From NCBI GenBank assembly GCA_037127315.1, contig JBBBDQ010001943.1, forward strand, positions 216,001-280,000: DNA of 64,000 nt, written 5' to 3'. Position numbers and translations under genes: made by a program. The notes below the pieces were generated by a model. It did not search any database. It had not been told where the DNA came from and saw only the letters and a program-made list of their open reading frames with translations. Shown one piece after another: positions 22,176-32,311 of the stretch. This stretch comes from Ascarosepion bandense. Its lineage: Eukaryota; Mollusca; Cephalopoda; Sepiida; Sepiidae. Each line of letters opens with the position of its first letter. Position 1 is the first letter of the stretch.

Positions 22176-23129
22176 ACGCACATTTCTCATTGCGAGCCGT
22201 TCAATCTAATACAGCGCTTAAATTTAATAAAGTCGAATTACCAAAAAGGAAAGCTCATCAGAACTATTATTTTAAAAATATATACATATAACATCAAGGG
22301 AATGAGAAAGTTATTCAAGGAGAGATACCAGGTTAGAACCAAGAAAATTTAAGATTTTGTCAAGAATCTCTAGATGCAAAACAAAGGACCAGGTTTGACA
22401 AGAATATTCAATTCTTTGACGAATGATAGACTTATATATGTGTAAGACAGTTAACAACGAGAAAGATTGTCTAAGTTGGTAGAGCAAACCAACCATCGTA
22501 GCAGAAGACCTTCAAATTGATTTAATATAAATGTTTCATTTGATACCAGTGAAAACTTTATATCAAGAAGGTGCAGTGAGTCGATCATCTGATAGATAGC
22601 ACCAGCCATGCGGATAAAAAACAAAATGGTTCTCTAAGATGATTAAAAACGCCCAGTTTTGTTTTGAAGGTGTTGAAATTAACATGTCATTTATTACCTG
22701 GGTTAACAACAGATTAACAATGATTATATATCATTTTGGAGATCAGCTACAAGTTAAACTTTATCGAAGCTATCAGATTAAAGTTACTAGTTATGTCTTC
22801 AGTAAAGATACTGATTCGAGATTTGATGATATTAGGTGATTTGCAGATCGAAATTAGGAAACAGTGGGGTACAAGGATAGAGGTCTAGGAGACGCCTGCA
22901 TTATTGCAAAAACATCTAAGAAAGAGTGGTAGTACATGACAGCTTTCATTTAATCACAAAGATACATTCAGATGATTGGTTGGTGGCATATCAACCTCGG
23001 TGGGTCATTTATTGCCAACTAAATTTTTATTTATTTATTGCTGGTAATACCTTTTTCTTTCAACAATTTTTTTTTATACAAAAGTTTTGTTTCTTTCCGA
23101 GTATCAAGATTCATTGGGATTTGTTTTTT

Positions 23130-23442
23130 TTAGGGCAGGGTCTCCAAGTCCTACCCTGTTATTTAACCCACAACTGGAGGGAAAGGACGGATTAATACCT
23201 TTCCCAAGGCTACCAGTGTTTAAGCGAATGCAGGGTATTCAACTGGACATTACAACTCGGCTCAACGATTTCTCTTTCCGAAGAAGATATTCACTACCCT
23301 ACAACGCACATCCGTCACTAAACACTTACAGCACCTGGTATTCCCAAGCGGTCACACATCTAAGTACTGACCAGGCTCAACGTTTGTTTAACTTCGGTGA
23401 CCGAGCGAGAACCGGTGTATTCAACGTGATATGGCCGTAAGC
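23130..23442 (-). mobile_element. SINE family 2 with 5S rRNA-derived head
   Basis: Element orientation is minus. It starts at 23442 with a ~118-nt 5S rRNA-like head (23442-23325), then ~60 bp resembling a tRNA-like module (GGGTAGTGAATATC at the A-box position, GCCGAGTTGTAATGTCC at the B-box position), then the conserved central block (CTGCATTCGCTTAAACACTG, CTTGGGAAAGGTATTAATCC, CCAGTTGTGGGTTAAATAAC). The central block links it to the family 2 copies that lack 5S. The long plus-strand frame through this region (23087-23440) is the shadow. It may be an authentic 5S-tRNA composite or a 5S pseudogene adjoining a SINE. The second 5S-headed fragment at 40004-40096 favours a 5S-bearing family but does not settle it. 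Confidence 0.6.
23325..23442 (-). pseudogene. 5S rRNA-like sequence (near full length)
   Basis: On the minus strand it begins GCTTACGGCCATATCACGTT, continues with ACACCGGTTCTCG, CACCGAAGTTAA, GGTCAGTACTTAGATG and GTGACCG, and ends TGGGAATACCAGGTGCTGTA. This matches metazoan 5S rRNA across ~118 nt, including the internal control region (A box, intermediate element and C box). Differences include GCTTACGG for the usual GTCTACGG, AATACACC for AAAACACC, an AAACAAACG expansion and C-box changes (TAGATGTGTGAC). Substitutions and the SINE context argue against a working 5S gene. No T-run terminator follows. Confidence 0.8.
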
Positions 23443-23799
23443 ACAATCAGATGAGAAATATGTTTAGAAATATTATAACCTTTCTACTTGTGAGGAAAAC
23501 CCACATACCAAACCCAGTCAAATGCCTTCGAGATATGCAAAGCAACAATCTTCTTCATTCTTAGCTAAAACTTCACAGACTTTCTCAGCAGCAACCGTCG
23601 ACACACTAATAATTGACCTACAGAAGCGAAAACCTTATTGCTTGTTTGAACGAAGACTTTGCGAAGTGAGATGATTGTCCAATTTAGAGTTGATTAGAGT
23701 TTCTAAGAATTTGCCAAAGAAAGTAGAAGACTAAATGGTTCATAGTTAGAAGGATCAAGTAGTTCTCGTTGTTTGACGTTTTTTTTTATACATATGTAT

Positions 23800-25390
23800 A
23801 CTGGTGAGACACCCATGGGTCAAACTATTTTATAGTTTACCAATAGAAGGCTTAGCCAATCAGGAAGCTCAAAATATTCAATGCGACGTGTATAAAAGGT
23901 GGCCATATTTTTCCAATTATTACCGATCCAATCCTATTCAGTAGAGGGTCTGATTCGGGAGTGATAATTCATCTTTGACGTTGTTTCATTGAACAGATTA
24001 CATGCTGTGATTTATCCATAAATTATGGCGGACATTATCAACACTCGTGAATTCTTAAAAACAAGAACTACAAAAAAGATTTTTAGACAAACAGAAAAGC
24101 AAAAAATAGCGAAGAATTTATACTAGAGATTAAAGAAAGAGGAAGTTATTACAGGAGCACATTTAACTAGTTACTATTGCCAGTTACTATTGTCATTTAC
24201 CAGTAAATCCACATGCTTCGTGGGGATCCAATTTAGAGAAGATAGCACAAGCCATCGACAAAGTTATATGTATATTACACAGTAAATACTTAGTAGTAAG
24301 TGGAAGGTTAGGTACATGAGTCAAGTGTAAAATTAGAAAAGAATTTACAAGCAACGCATTCTGCTTCTAATAATTAGTGTAGTGGGAAGGGGTAGAAGAC
24401 TTAGCTTTATTTAATACACTGTCGTCAGTATTCAAAAATGAAAAACTTATTAGAGACTATTCAGCAAAGGTCAGCAAAATTTTTCTATGTGCCAACTTAG
24501 GGTTTTAAAATAATTCAGTGTTCCAACAGCATCTGTATTTTTTTACAATTCAAGGTCAATATACATGTTCTAAAATATATTTTATATCGTAATATATATA
24601 CAATAATATGTACACTACATTAACAGAAATAAACTGTTTTTAAAAGTTTTTTTTTTATTAATATGAAACTTGCCCTCGCATGGTCTTAACTAGTTACTCA
24701 ATATTGGCAGCATACTTTATTACTTTTTTAGTTTTACACACTTTTCTAAATGTTCAGGTGTTAGGCAATTTCGTTGTGGACTTAACACTGCTTTCATGCG
24801 AGATAAAATTTGCTCACACTAATAAGTTGAACCAAAAACCGAAAAAAGAGAAAAGGCAGTTTTCTTCAAACAGATGAATGATCCTGGGAGACATTTCCAA
24901 CAGTTGAGAACAGCAACAAACCTTTCTAAATTCCAGAGATCTCCATAGTTTAAAAAATCGTGTCACTGGAAATTGCTTGGCGTGCCACATGTTGCACTCG
25001 TGCCGTAGGTTGCCGATCCCTGCTATGCAGTGCCTCATTCTGTCAGCGGATAAAGATTTCGCTTCATTAACAACACGTTTACAATTAATGTAGGAACAAA
25101 AAGAAATTTATTGTGATCTGAAATATCACGTTGGAACAAGCAGGAAAAGTGATTGCTGTGAACTGTAGTGGCTGAACAGGAAGATGTGAACCAAAGGTTT
25201 AAATAACTAAAAAACAAAAGAAAAAGTGAATTATAACATGATTATAACATCACTTGCAGATATGTAGATTAGGGAAAGAAGTTTCATTTATCTTGACATC
25301 TTATTTTTGCTATTGAAGTTCCAAAATTCTTAAAGTCATAAATAAGAAAAGGTCTATTTTTAAAAGCTAACATACAGAATCATATCTACT
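23800..25390. other. No gene recognised
   Basis: AT-rich sequence with short unsupported frames (24680-24877, 24814-25038 minus, 25035-25217 minus). I could not assign a family to any of them. Confidence 0.4.
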
Positions 25391-25394
25391 TGTA

Positions 25395-25594
25395 ATCAGC
25401 ATGACTGACGCAAAAGTCCAGGAGCGCTTCTTGGCCTGACGTTTTTCCACTGACTTGAAGTGGAGCGACTATACTGATTCAATAACTGCATCTATTGCAA
25501 GGAAATTTGGATCACCGTGTTGTGCTAGAAAATGTTTCTTGTCATAATTAATCATGAACATTTACATATCTACCATTCGTCCGTGCTTTCAATA
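25395..25594 (+). pseudogene. Jockey-type LINE C-terminus, part 1 (split by gypsy insertion)
   Basis: Around 25450-25515 the plus strand encodes 'KWSDYTDSITASIARKFGS', and near 25560-25590 'YISTIRPCFQY'. These are the 'KWNDYFESIAKSA' and 'KSTIRPCIKYSCHIW' blocks of the intact-order copy at 34887-35110. The reading breaks at the TGTT start of an LTR at 25595 and resumes at 27233 with 'EYSCHIW'. The split point falls inside one conserved motif. Confidence 0.75.
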
Positions 25595-25860
25595 TGTTAA
25601 GGCGCACTATCTTATGAATGAACTCTTTATCCGTCAATAAATAATAACCTGCGTTTCTCCCGGGGACGCAGCTGTGACGTAGTCTAGAGATAGTCAAGAC
25701 GCAGTGTAACTATACCGTTCAAACTTACGCTCCTATTTGCTGATTACTAACACTTATTATTGTATATATTGTTATTTTATTCTAATACACTGTTTGAACC
25801 TACCTTCTTGTTTCCGTATCTTACTTCCGGGCCCAAACAGGTCACAACAACTTTAAGACA
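25595..25860 (+). repeat. 5' LTR of gypsy element
   Basis: Its 3' portion (25725-25852: GCTGATTACTAACACTTATT ... TTCCGTATCTTACTTCCGGG ... CAGGTCACAACAAC) is repeated at 27080-27210 with about one change per 10 bp. A more diverged relative lies antisense at ~52230-52555. The first ~130 bp have no counterpart in the truncated 3' LTR. The sequence just after (GAATTGCACGAAGATTTGCG) resembles the priming-site leader of the 52.2-kb copy. The exact 3' boundary is uncertain by ~15 bp. Confidence 0.75.
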
Positions 25861-26004
25861 TAGAATTGCACGAAGATTTGCGAGGAAACCGGGATTAAAG
25901 AGGAACTCTCTTAAACACAAGCAAACGAGTTTTAGAGAAAAAAAAAGATACACTATCATGGATAGCCAGGATTAAATCTAGCTAGATTGCAAGATCTGTC
26001 ACAG

Positions 26005-27073
26005 GGGAAAAAATAAATTTGAGGGAGAATTTATTGTTAATGCAACGTTCAACAGTAAGACTCTTAAATTAAAATTGTTTGTCATGAAAAATACGAACAA
26101 CCTATTTGGCACTGATTGGATGACACAATTCCAGCTTTAGGACTTACCTATAAATTCATACTGCCAAGAAATTGAAAATTGGAATGCCGAAGCTGAAAAA
26201 TTGAAAAAAGTACTGAAGGAAGCCTATCCAAGATTGTTTTTTTTTTTCAGGTAGATTAGGCAGATGTACCAAAAGATGGCTAAAATTCAACAGAAAGACG
26301 ATGTTCATCCAGTATTCAAAAAGAAGCGAAATGCGTCTTTTGCTTCGTTGGAATAAATTAACGAAGAACTTGACAGATTAGTAAAAACTGGAGTTCTACC
26401 AAAGGTAGAGTACAGCGAATGGGCCCCACCAGCGGTCTATTTAAAAAAAAGAAACCAAAAGACATACGCGTTTGCGCTGATTTTTTTTTGACAGGATTGA
26501 ATGCTGTTCTGAAAAACTATCATTACTCTCTTCCTAGTCCTGAAGACATTTCTGCGAAGCTAAATGATGGGAAACTTTTATCGAAAATTGACCTTAGCGA
26601 CACTTATTTGCAAATTCTTGTTGAAGAGGTAAGTTCGAAGTTATTTTCTATAAATACACAAGGCGGATTATATAAATACGAACTTTTGCCGTTTGGTGTC
26701 AAGATAGCGCCAGCAATATTTCAACAAGTCATAGATACTATGCTGAGCGGCCTTGACTTTGCAGTCGCTTACTTAGACGACATTCTGACGAAAAACCAAA
26801 TCGTAGTCGAACATAAGGATCACGTCCACAAAGTTTTTGCTAAAATTCAAGAGTATGGTTTCAAACTTAAAGAGACCAAATGCGATATTTTCATGGAAAA
26901 AACCCAATACCTAGGACACAAAGAGAGTAGGAGACCGAATCCTGAACGAGCTACCGCGATTAAAGACATGCCGGCGCCCAATAGTGTCCTTTTTTTTACA
27001 GAGCTTCTTTAGACTAGCAAATTATTACCAGGTATTCATACCAACTATTTTTGCGTGCTCCACTTAATAAAAT
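26005..27073 (+). pseudogene. Ty3/gypsy Pol fragment (protease end, RT, RNase H start)
   Basis: Remnant of a retrotransposon polyprotein that copies element RNA into DNA. The 26053-26123 region encodes 'LKLFVMKNTNNLFGTDWMTQF', the end of an aspartic protease. RT follows across frameshifts near 26250-26420 and then in an open frame 26419-27012: 'KIDLSDTYLQI' (motif A), 'LPFGVKIAPAIFQQ' (motif B) and 'AYLDDIL' (motif C, with both catalytic aspartates). 'NYYQVFIP' near 27020-27045 is the connection to RNase H. Breaks: a stop after 'TQFQL', frameshifts at the T-run near 26235 and in 26280-26400, and another at ~26990. RT is the best preserved domain, but the frame is not complete. Confidence 0.85.
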
Positions 27074-27232
27074 ATTCGGACTTACACTTCTATTTACTGA
27101 TTACTAACACTTATTATTGTATATATTGTTCTTTTATTCTAATACAATGTTTGAAACTACCTTCTTGTTTCCGTGTCTTACTTCCGGGCCCAAACAGGTC
27201 ACAACAACTTGGCGACAATGATTTCCCTACAA
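27074..27232 (+). repeat. Truncated 3' LTR of gypsy element
   Basis: It shares TACTGATTACTAACACTTAT, TTATTCTAATACA, TTCCGTGTCTTACTTCCGGG and CCCAAACAGGTCACAACAAC with the 5' LTR, then adds TTGGCGACAATG before ending CTACAACA. The left ~130 bp are deleted. It is followed directly by LINE coding sequence. Confidence 0.75.
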
Positions 27233-27440
27233 CAGAATACTCTTGCCATATCTGGTGCTCATGCTGTACATCTTAAGGTCCTTGAAACAAAACAGGATTT
27301 GTAATCAATCCTGACCAAGGAACTCGAATTTAATCACTTTCTTACTGACATGACATGGCCTCCCTTTGACTTTTCTACAAATATATTCATGGCAACTGCT
27401 CTGACGATTTTTTCAGGTGGTCCATGAACATGAATTTAAG
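27233..27440 (+). pseudogene. Jockey-type LINE C-terminus, part 2
   Basis: Resumes with 'EYSCHIW' (27236-27256), continues through broken sequence to 'HDMASL' and 'LFYKYIHGNCSDDF' near 27350-27415. This is the same order as the LINE at 35080-35290. Together with 25395-25594 it forms one LINE copy cut by the gypsy element. Stops replace Trp, Gln and Arg codons in several places. Confidence 0.75.
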
Positions 27441-27505
27441 TAGGTACCTCCACTCATTTTCTATAACTAACTTTTACATTGAATTTTTAAAAATAAAAAA
27501 AAGTT

Positions 27506-27720
27506 TTTCTTGAAACTTTTATTTTAGTTTTAATTGAAAGCTAAATGATTAAATTTACTATTTCCAATAAGCAAACTACTCTGGTTTATTTCAAACAGAA
27601 ATTATATTGATTGGAATATAAAAGTTTGAGATTTATTTTTCAATTTTTGATTTTGCCGCCATTTTTGAGCGATCGACGCATTTTTGTAAACAAAAGTTGA
27701 TGCTCTGTATTAAGAATCTT
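27506..27720 (+). repeat. Dispersed AT-rich repeat, copy 1
   Basis: TCTTGAAACTTTTATTTTAG, TTAATTGAAAGC, AAATTTACTATTTCC and GAAATTATATTGATTGGAA recur at 63578-63785 in the same orientation and order at roughly 85-90% identity by eye. Non-coding and of unknown type. The copy here begins ~65 bp after the LINE fragment. Confidence 0.75.
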
Positions 27721-28980
27721 GCAAAAATGAAATATACATCTGTGACAGATTATTTTTGGAAAATTAGCAAATTTTATGTTAAATTAATCTGGTTTACACA
27801 AATATTTATTTATAGCGTGAAATTTAGAAGAAAACTATTTCTTAATCACAAATTTGAACTTTTTGACCTGTACACGTTGTAAATAAAGACCGTGTTGACA
27901 GGTTCTTAATTAGAAATAAAAATGTATCTCGTTCATAAACAACAACATTGTCCTTATTTCCATTCGAATAAGGGAGGAAACTCTCACCTTTTAATTTGCA
28001 CATAGAAATTACCATACAAAACAAAAAACATCAAATGCACAAAAAAGTTTAAATTATTTTTAAAATACGCGTATATAACGATTTTTATTAAACTTTTCAA
28101 TTTTCGATAAGCAATATGATCATCAATTCTTAACTAAAAAAAAATAAGCACAACAGTTCTTTTAAAAATTTTAAAAATATTTTTAAAACTTTATAAATTA
28201 TTATAATAAAAAAAATTGGAAACAATTCTTTTAAAATTTTATTTGTAATCGAAAACATTTTCAGTCTATAACGTCATTAATTTTTATTATTTATTCCAGC
28301 GATTAAAAGTTTATCAAATTAAATTATATCAGAGTTTAATTGCATTTTTTATTTTACTCTTCGGAACAGCTTTTCTGATAGTGTTGTCAAATTTAAAATA
28401 AAAAATAGATGATTTATATTCCCCAATGAGTAAAAACAAAGTTTGCCGACAAATTAAAATTTATTAAAATTTCATGGATTTACGTGGATGAGGTAAGAAT
28501 ATTTTTACTAAGATTTTTAAAAGATAATAATTTCAAAAATACTTTCATTCATTTCTGAATGAGTACTGAAAGTTTCATTAAAATCCGACAGTTATTTGAT
28601 TTTTGCTAGAATTTCCAAATTAATGTGTTTGCCACTTAAAAAAAGTGGGTGATGTAATCATTCCGTTTTCTATTGTAAACAGTCATAACGCTTTGTTTAA
28701 CCGCTAACTCAAATCAAAAATAAATTTTCTGACATAATTTCGAAAATGTTACAGAGGTTTAAATTTTTTTTTAAATAATTAAAAATTACTTTGATCTTTC
28801 CTTTTAATAATAATGTAAGTATTTTGATGAAAAAGTTTGTTTTATTAAGTTTGGGACGTTTTTTTATTCATACTATACTGTTTTTAGCGATTTAGTGGAG
28901 GCACCTAAATTTAAGCGTGCTACTAGATTGAGGTCTAGGTCCCATATAGCTCCCCAAAATTTTAACTGTTGAAATAGTTA
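27720..28980. other. Very AT-rich spacer, no gene recognised
   Basis: Dominated by poly(A)/(T)-rich sequence. Short frames (27697-27882, 27842-28024 minus) are unsupported. It may be the continuation of the dispersed repeat that starts at 27506, since both are AT-rich and similarly sized, but homology becomes unclear after ~27720. Confidence 0.4.
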
Positions 28981-28984
28981 AATG

Positions 28985-29202
28985 CAACTACTAAGAGTTT
29001 CTTTTCTGGCACTGCCTCCCTGGGGAACTCCCTTCTGTTTACTTGCTTACCTGATAACTACAATCGTCAAAGATTTAGATTCAAAATCAATCGCCATCTT
29101 TTATCTTCTTGAATCCCGTTCATCTTTTTCTCAATCTTCCCTTAGTCTTCTCTTTCACTTTCACTCCTTATAGCACCCGCCTTTTGCTTGGGTTGAAATG
29201 GT

Positions 29203-29215
<13 letters not shown>
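28985..29215 (+). pseudogene. Jockey-type LINE 3' end
   Basis: In one frame 29015-29107 reads 'SLGNSLLFTCLPDNYNRQRF' followed by 'KINRHLLSS' and a stop. This matches 'RLWNSLPYSCFPDGYDLQKL ... NTHLL' of the 19.7-kb copy. The 3' UTR ends TTTGCTTGGGTTGAAATGGT and is followed by (TA)n, as expected for this LINE's tail. The annotated-looking open frame in another phase is a shadow. Confidence 0.65.
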
Positions 29216-29239
<24 letters not shown>

Positions 29240-29240
<1 letters not shown>

Positions 29241-29880
29241 GGGTAACAGAACCTAATCATGTTTCTCCAAATTAGTTGAATAAAATTTAGATAAGCAATA
29301 ACTTGCACAGAAAATAAGTATAATCACCCGTATATTACGCGCACAGCACGGAGGGGAACATACCAAAGATCTATGTGTATTCCATTTCTTGTAGCAAATA
29401 AGATCTTGAAGTACATTGAAAACTGTAATAAAGAGCTAGACACTAAAATCAGTCATAGATGATCATGTATAAAGAGAAAGCGAGATCAGCAATTCCTGTG
29501 AGAAGTAAAACTACTAGACGAGTAATTATTAAGAGAACTCTGGAAAATCAAACATCTGAAGAAATCAATGTATGTGCTGGCCTACTCAGTCTGTCTAGCA
29601 TAGAAATAAATATTATATGGGAGCCTTTAATAAATAAAAATAAATGGCAACAAAGGTTCAAAAGTAACATCAGAAATAGAGGAGAAGCTGCGGTGAAAGC
29701 AATCAACTGTGACATCATCATTATCTGTGCTAGCAAAATTTGCAACAAGCAGGATAGACGATCATTAGGTTTAAGATTTTATGTTATAATTCCTCGATCA
29801 ATCGTTTAAGGCATAATATTTGTAATTCCTCGATCGGGCTCTGATGAAAAAGTAATGAAAACTAATCAGTGTCAGTCAAT
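29240..29880. other. Unique-looking sequence with an unassigned 116-codon frame
   Basis: A plus-strand frame (29459-29809) starts with MIMYKEKARSAIPV, is fairly basic and has no domain I recognise. Its codon pattern could come from a decayed transposon, but no motif supports that. Nothing else is seen in this stretch. Confidence 0.25.
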
Positions 29881-29909
29881 ATATTATAGATACTTGAATA
29901 CTTTTTAAT

Positions 29910-29911
29910 TT

Positions 29912-29942
<31 letters not shown>

Positions 29943-30063
29943 ATCTCGATCTGTTCATATCTTTCTATCAATTTATCTATCTATCTATCTATCGATCGAT
30001 CGATCGATCTATCTATCTATTCCAGAAAATGTCATATCTATCTACCTATGCTAGAAAATGACA

Positions 30064-30147
<84 letters not shown>
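29910..30147. repeat. Compound microsatellite (CTTT, ATCT, ATCG, TA)
   Basis: CTTT repeats at 29912-29940 change to ATCT/ATCG repeats (29965-30025), then TATC (30062-30101) and (TA)n to 30147. The phrase CAGAAAATGTCATATCTATC is partly duplicated at 30023 and 30052 and again near 30369. Confidence 0.9.
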
Positions 30148-30151
<4 letters not shown>

Positions 30152-30385
30152 CTTATTCTGTTCTGCTTACGTATTGAGCGCTTTTTTGTTATTGATTACT
30201 CGTCTCGGGTTTATTCTCTGGGCTACGTACTGGCTCGGTCCAAATCGCTTTGGTTGATATTCATGTGCTTAGCTCTTTTTTTTTTTACAACTATTTTTAT
30301 CTATCGCGTATATACGCGGAGGGTTTTTCAAGACGAGTATAGCGATAAGTTTGCATTTATATATATTCCAGAAAATATCATATCA

Positions 30386-30387
<2 letters not shown>

Positions 30388-30440
<53 letters not shown>
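30388..30440. repeat. (TATC)n microsatellite
   Basis: Pure tetranucleotide tract that abuts the 5' end of a SINE copy. Confidence 0.95.
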
Positions 30441-30441
<1 letters not shown>

Positions 30442-30711
30442 CCACTGTGGAAAAATGTTAGACTTAAAAAAAACAGTAGCTAGTCAATCATCTACGCATC
30501 GTTTATTCAGTAATGAATTTGAACACTCTCAGCTACTGGCGTATGTATTTAACACGCTAAAAGTCCGCCTTCTTCTATCGGGCGCCCATTGCTCAGTTTT
30601 AGAATTGCCGACTGATGTCAATACGGTCGGGTTTCAATCCCGGCTAGAAGCAATCGGATGTCTAACCGTACTGATGAGCTGTGATACAACGAAACAGATC
30701 TTTTTGCGGAT

Positions 30712-30714
<3 letters not shown>
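30440..30714 (+). mobile_element. tRNA-derived SINE (family 1)
   Basis: Carries the 5' unit (AAACAGTAGCTAGTC), A-box (CCCATTGCTCAGTTTTAGAA), B-box (GGGTTTCAATCCCGG) and tail (TGATGAGCTGTGATACAACG), ending in (TA)n at 30714-30750. The A-box is more diverged than in the 18.7-kb copy. The long frame spanning it contains the microsatellites on either side and is not a gene. Confidence 0.8.
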
Positions 30715-30752
<38 letters not shown>

Positions 30753-30759
30753 AAAAATT

Positions 30760-32080
30760 TAATTTCTATTTTCTTTCTGTCTACTGAAAACGAGAGTTAA
30801 AGTTTATTTCAATACAACAGAGATTCTTTTAACTTCCGGGTTGTTCATAGAAAAGGACAAAATGTCGGACTAAGTAGAGCAATTAAATAAACTGAATAAA
30901 TAAGGAGTAAGCTATTGAAATTACTCAACCCACCCAATACGACGTAAAGATGTTGACTCGAAGATTGGCAAGCAAGGTTTTAATCGAATCTTGTCTGCCT
31001 CGTCAAGACGCGCATTCAGGTGACCAACAGTATCCAGAGGGCCTAAAGAAAGATGAAGCGTGGAGTTTAAGATCGACTGACAGACAATTAGCAGCGCCTT
31101 CGCTCGGGCGACATCTTTACTGGTAACTTATTTCTTTTCTATAGCGAGGAACACTTTGGGCGTAAGGGAATAAGCGTTTATTTCCATAGACAGAGACGCA
31201 GACAGTAATTTCCAACTTTTATTCGGAAATAAAAGCATATTTCTAGACACTTGTAAATGCGTACACGTGTGCGCACAGGCCGTAAAAAAGACATTGTTCA
31301 TTGTGTAACAGATGTACGAACAATGGTAGGAGAAAGAATTTATCTCTCCTGCCAGATAGCTGGACATCGTTCAGAGTAAGGTCTGTAGGGTAGTCAACTG
31401 AAAGGATTGTAAAATGCTTTAAAAGTATAACCGTGTCCCAGACTAAGTTAATTTGGGATGATTCATATTGTTTCTGTTATGGTGAAACACATCTATTCCT
31501 CAGATAATGGACTCTCCTCCTATATTAATAAAAGTTAACAGGAAGTTAACGGAAGAAGTTCTTGAGAAGTTCTTATGAGTTCTTAGAAGTTCTAGAGAGT
31601 TCTTTAGAGTTCTAATGGAGTTCATTAGAACTACTAGTTAGTTTCAGTTTGGACATAGTTGGACTAAGGCAGCTGATATTAGTCGGAAATTAGCTGAATA
31701 CTAAGAAGTCAGCTTCAGTGGAAGATTACCAAGTTCCTAACATTTTGGGTACGTTCAGTCGATTAGCAACCCACATAGCACGATTATAACCTTCAGTGCG
31801 AAAACTACTCCACGACAGTTTCATAATTCAATCACACAATCTAGGAACCTTGAGCAACAATAAACGTTTAAAAAAAAACGTCAAAAGAAGTATTGTGGCT
31901 GAGATATCTGCTTTTTTAATTTTTTAGCGACATCCATCTTTGTTCGACTGATTGATTGATTTGTTTGTTACGGTTTATCAACCATTTGAAGATTATTTAA
32001 GCCCGATACATATTCTGGATCGCAAAAATAATTGTGCCTTGCATTAAAAGTTGTTTAGAGATAAAATTCAATTTTTCTAG
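30760..32080. other. Mostly unassigned sequence with a degenerate AGTTCT repeat
   Basis: No gene recognised. Between 31530 and 31640 the motif AGTTCT (AGAAGTTCTTGAGAAGTTCT) recurs at irregular 10-13-bp spacing, forming a small degenerate minisatellite that ends in TTAGAACTACTAGTTAG. The frame at 31128-31367 (minus) is unsupported. Confidence 0.45.
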
Positions 32081-32084
32081 ATGC

Positions 32085-32250
32085 GACACTTGTTATTTAA
32101 TCCTACAGCTGGAGATGGAAAGATATGAATTTAAGTTTATTGGCATATAAGCGAACGTAACGAAAATGACAGAAAGTTGAATACGATTCCCCGATTTTGC
32201 ATTCTAGTTAGCTATCCATTAAACCACCTGCACTTCATCATTTCTGTTCG
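32085..32250 (-). mobile_element. SINE family 2, diverged copy
   Basis: The plus strand reads TTATTTAATCCTACAGCTGG ... GAAAGATATGAATT ... ATAAGCGAACGTAACGAA ... TTGAATACGATTCCCCGATT. This parallels the family 2 copy at 23130 in the same orientation (TTATTTAACCCACAACTGG, TTAAGCGAATGCAGGG, TTCAACTGG). The central block is decayed. Confidence 0.45.
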
Positions 32251-32258
32251 AATAAAAA

Positions 32259-32311
<53 letters not shown>

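Larger units (their letters stand above)
22240..23790 (-). pseudogene. Jockey-type LINE (RT region), interrupted by a SINE
   Basis: Minus strand 23790-23480 carries 'LDPSNY', 'FSLL', 'VGQLLVCRR' and, near 23500, 'HISKAFDWVWY', the first RT catalytic block region. From about 22650 to 22240 it carries 'GVFNHL', 'TVLHIYKSIIRQRIEYSCQTW' (22445-22400) and a diverged 'YMYIFL'/'SSDEL' block, the post-RT C-terminus. The 5S-headed SINE at 23130-23442 sits between, so the SINE landed in this LINE or in its decayed copy. RT motifs B and C are not recognisable. Many stops; non-functional. Confidence 0.6.
25595..27232 (+). mobile_element. Internally deleted Ty3/gypsy LTR retrotransposon nested in a LINE
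   Basis: The element starts TGTTAAGG at 25595 and ends CTACAACA at 27232, inside LINE sequence on both sides. The flanking CAATA and GAATA may be a diverged 5-bp target duplication. It contains a 5' LTR (to ~25860), leader, the C-terminal half of protease, RT, the start of RNase H, and a 5'-truncated 3' LTR (~27074-27232). Gag, most of protease, most of RNase H and integrase are missing. RNase H coding runs directly into LTR sequence near 27074, marking a deletion junction. It cannot replicate by itself. Confidence 0.8.

Noticed and set aside
23087..23440. 117-codon plus-strand frame
   Set aside because: It is the antisense of the 5S-headed SINE and does not match any protein I know.
23325..23442. 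Functional 5S rRNA gene
   Set aside because: Several substitutions in normally invariant positions, no T-run terminator, and a SINE tail attached; a 5S-derived element is more likely.
29459..29809. 116-codon frame as a possible gene
   Set aside because: No domain, no splice or polyadenylation context, chance-compatible length; listed only as unassigned.
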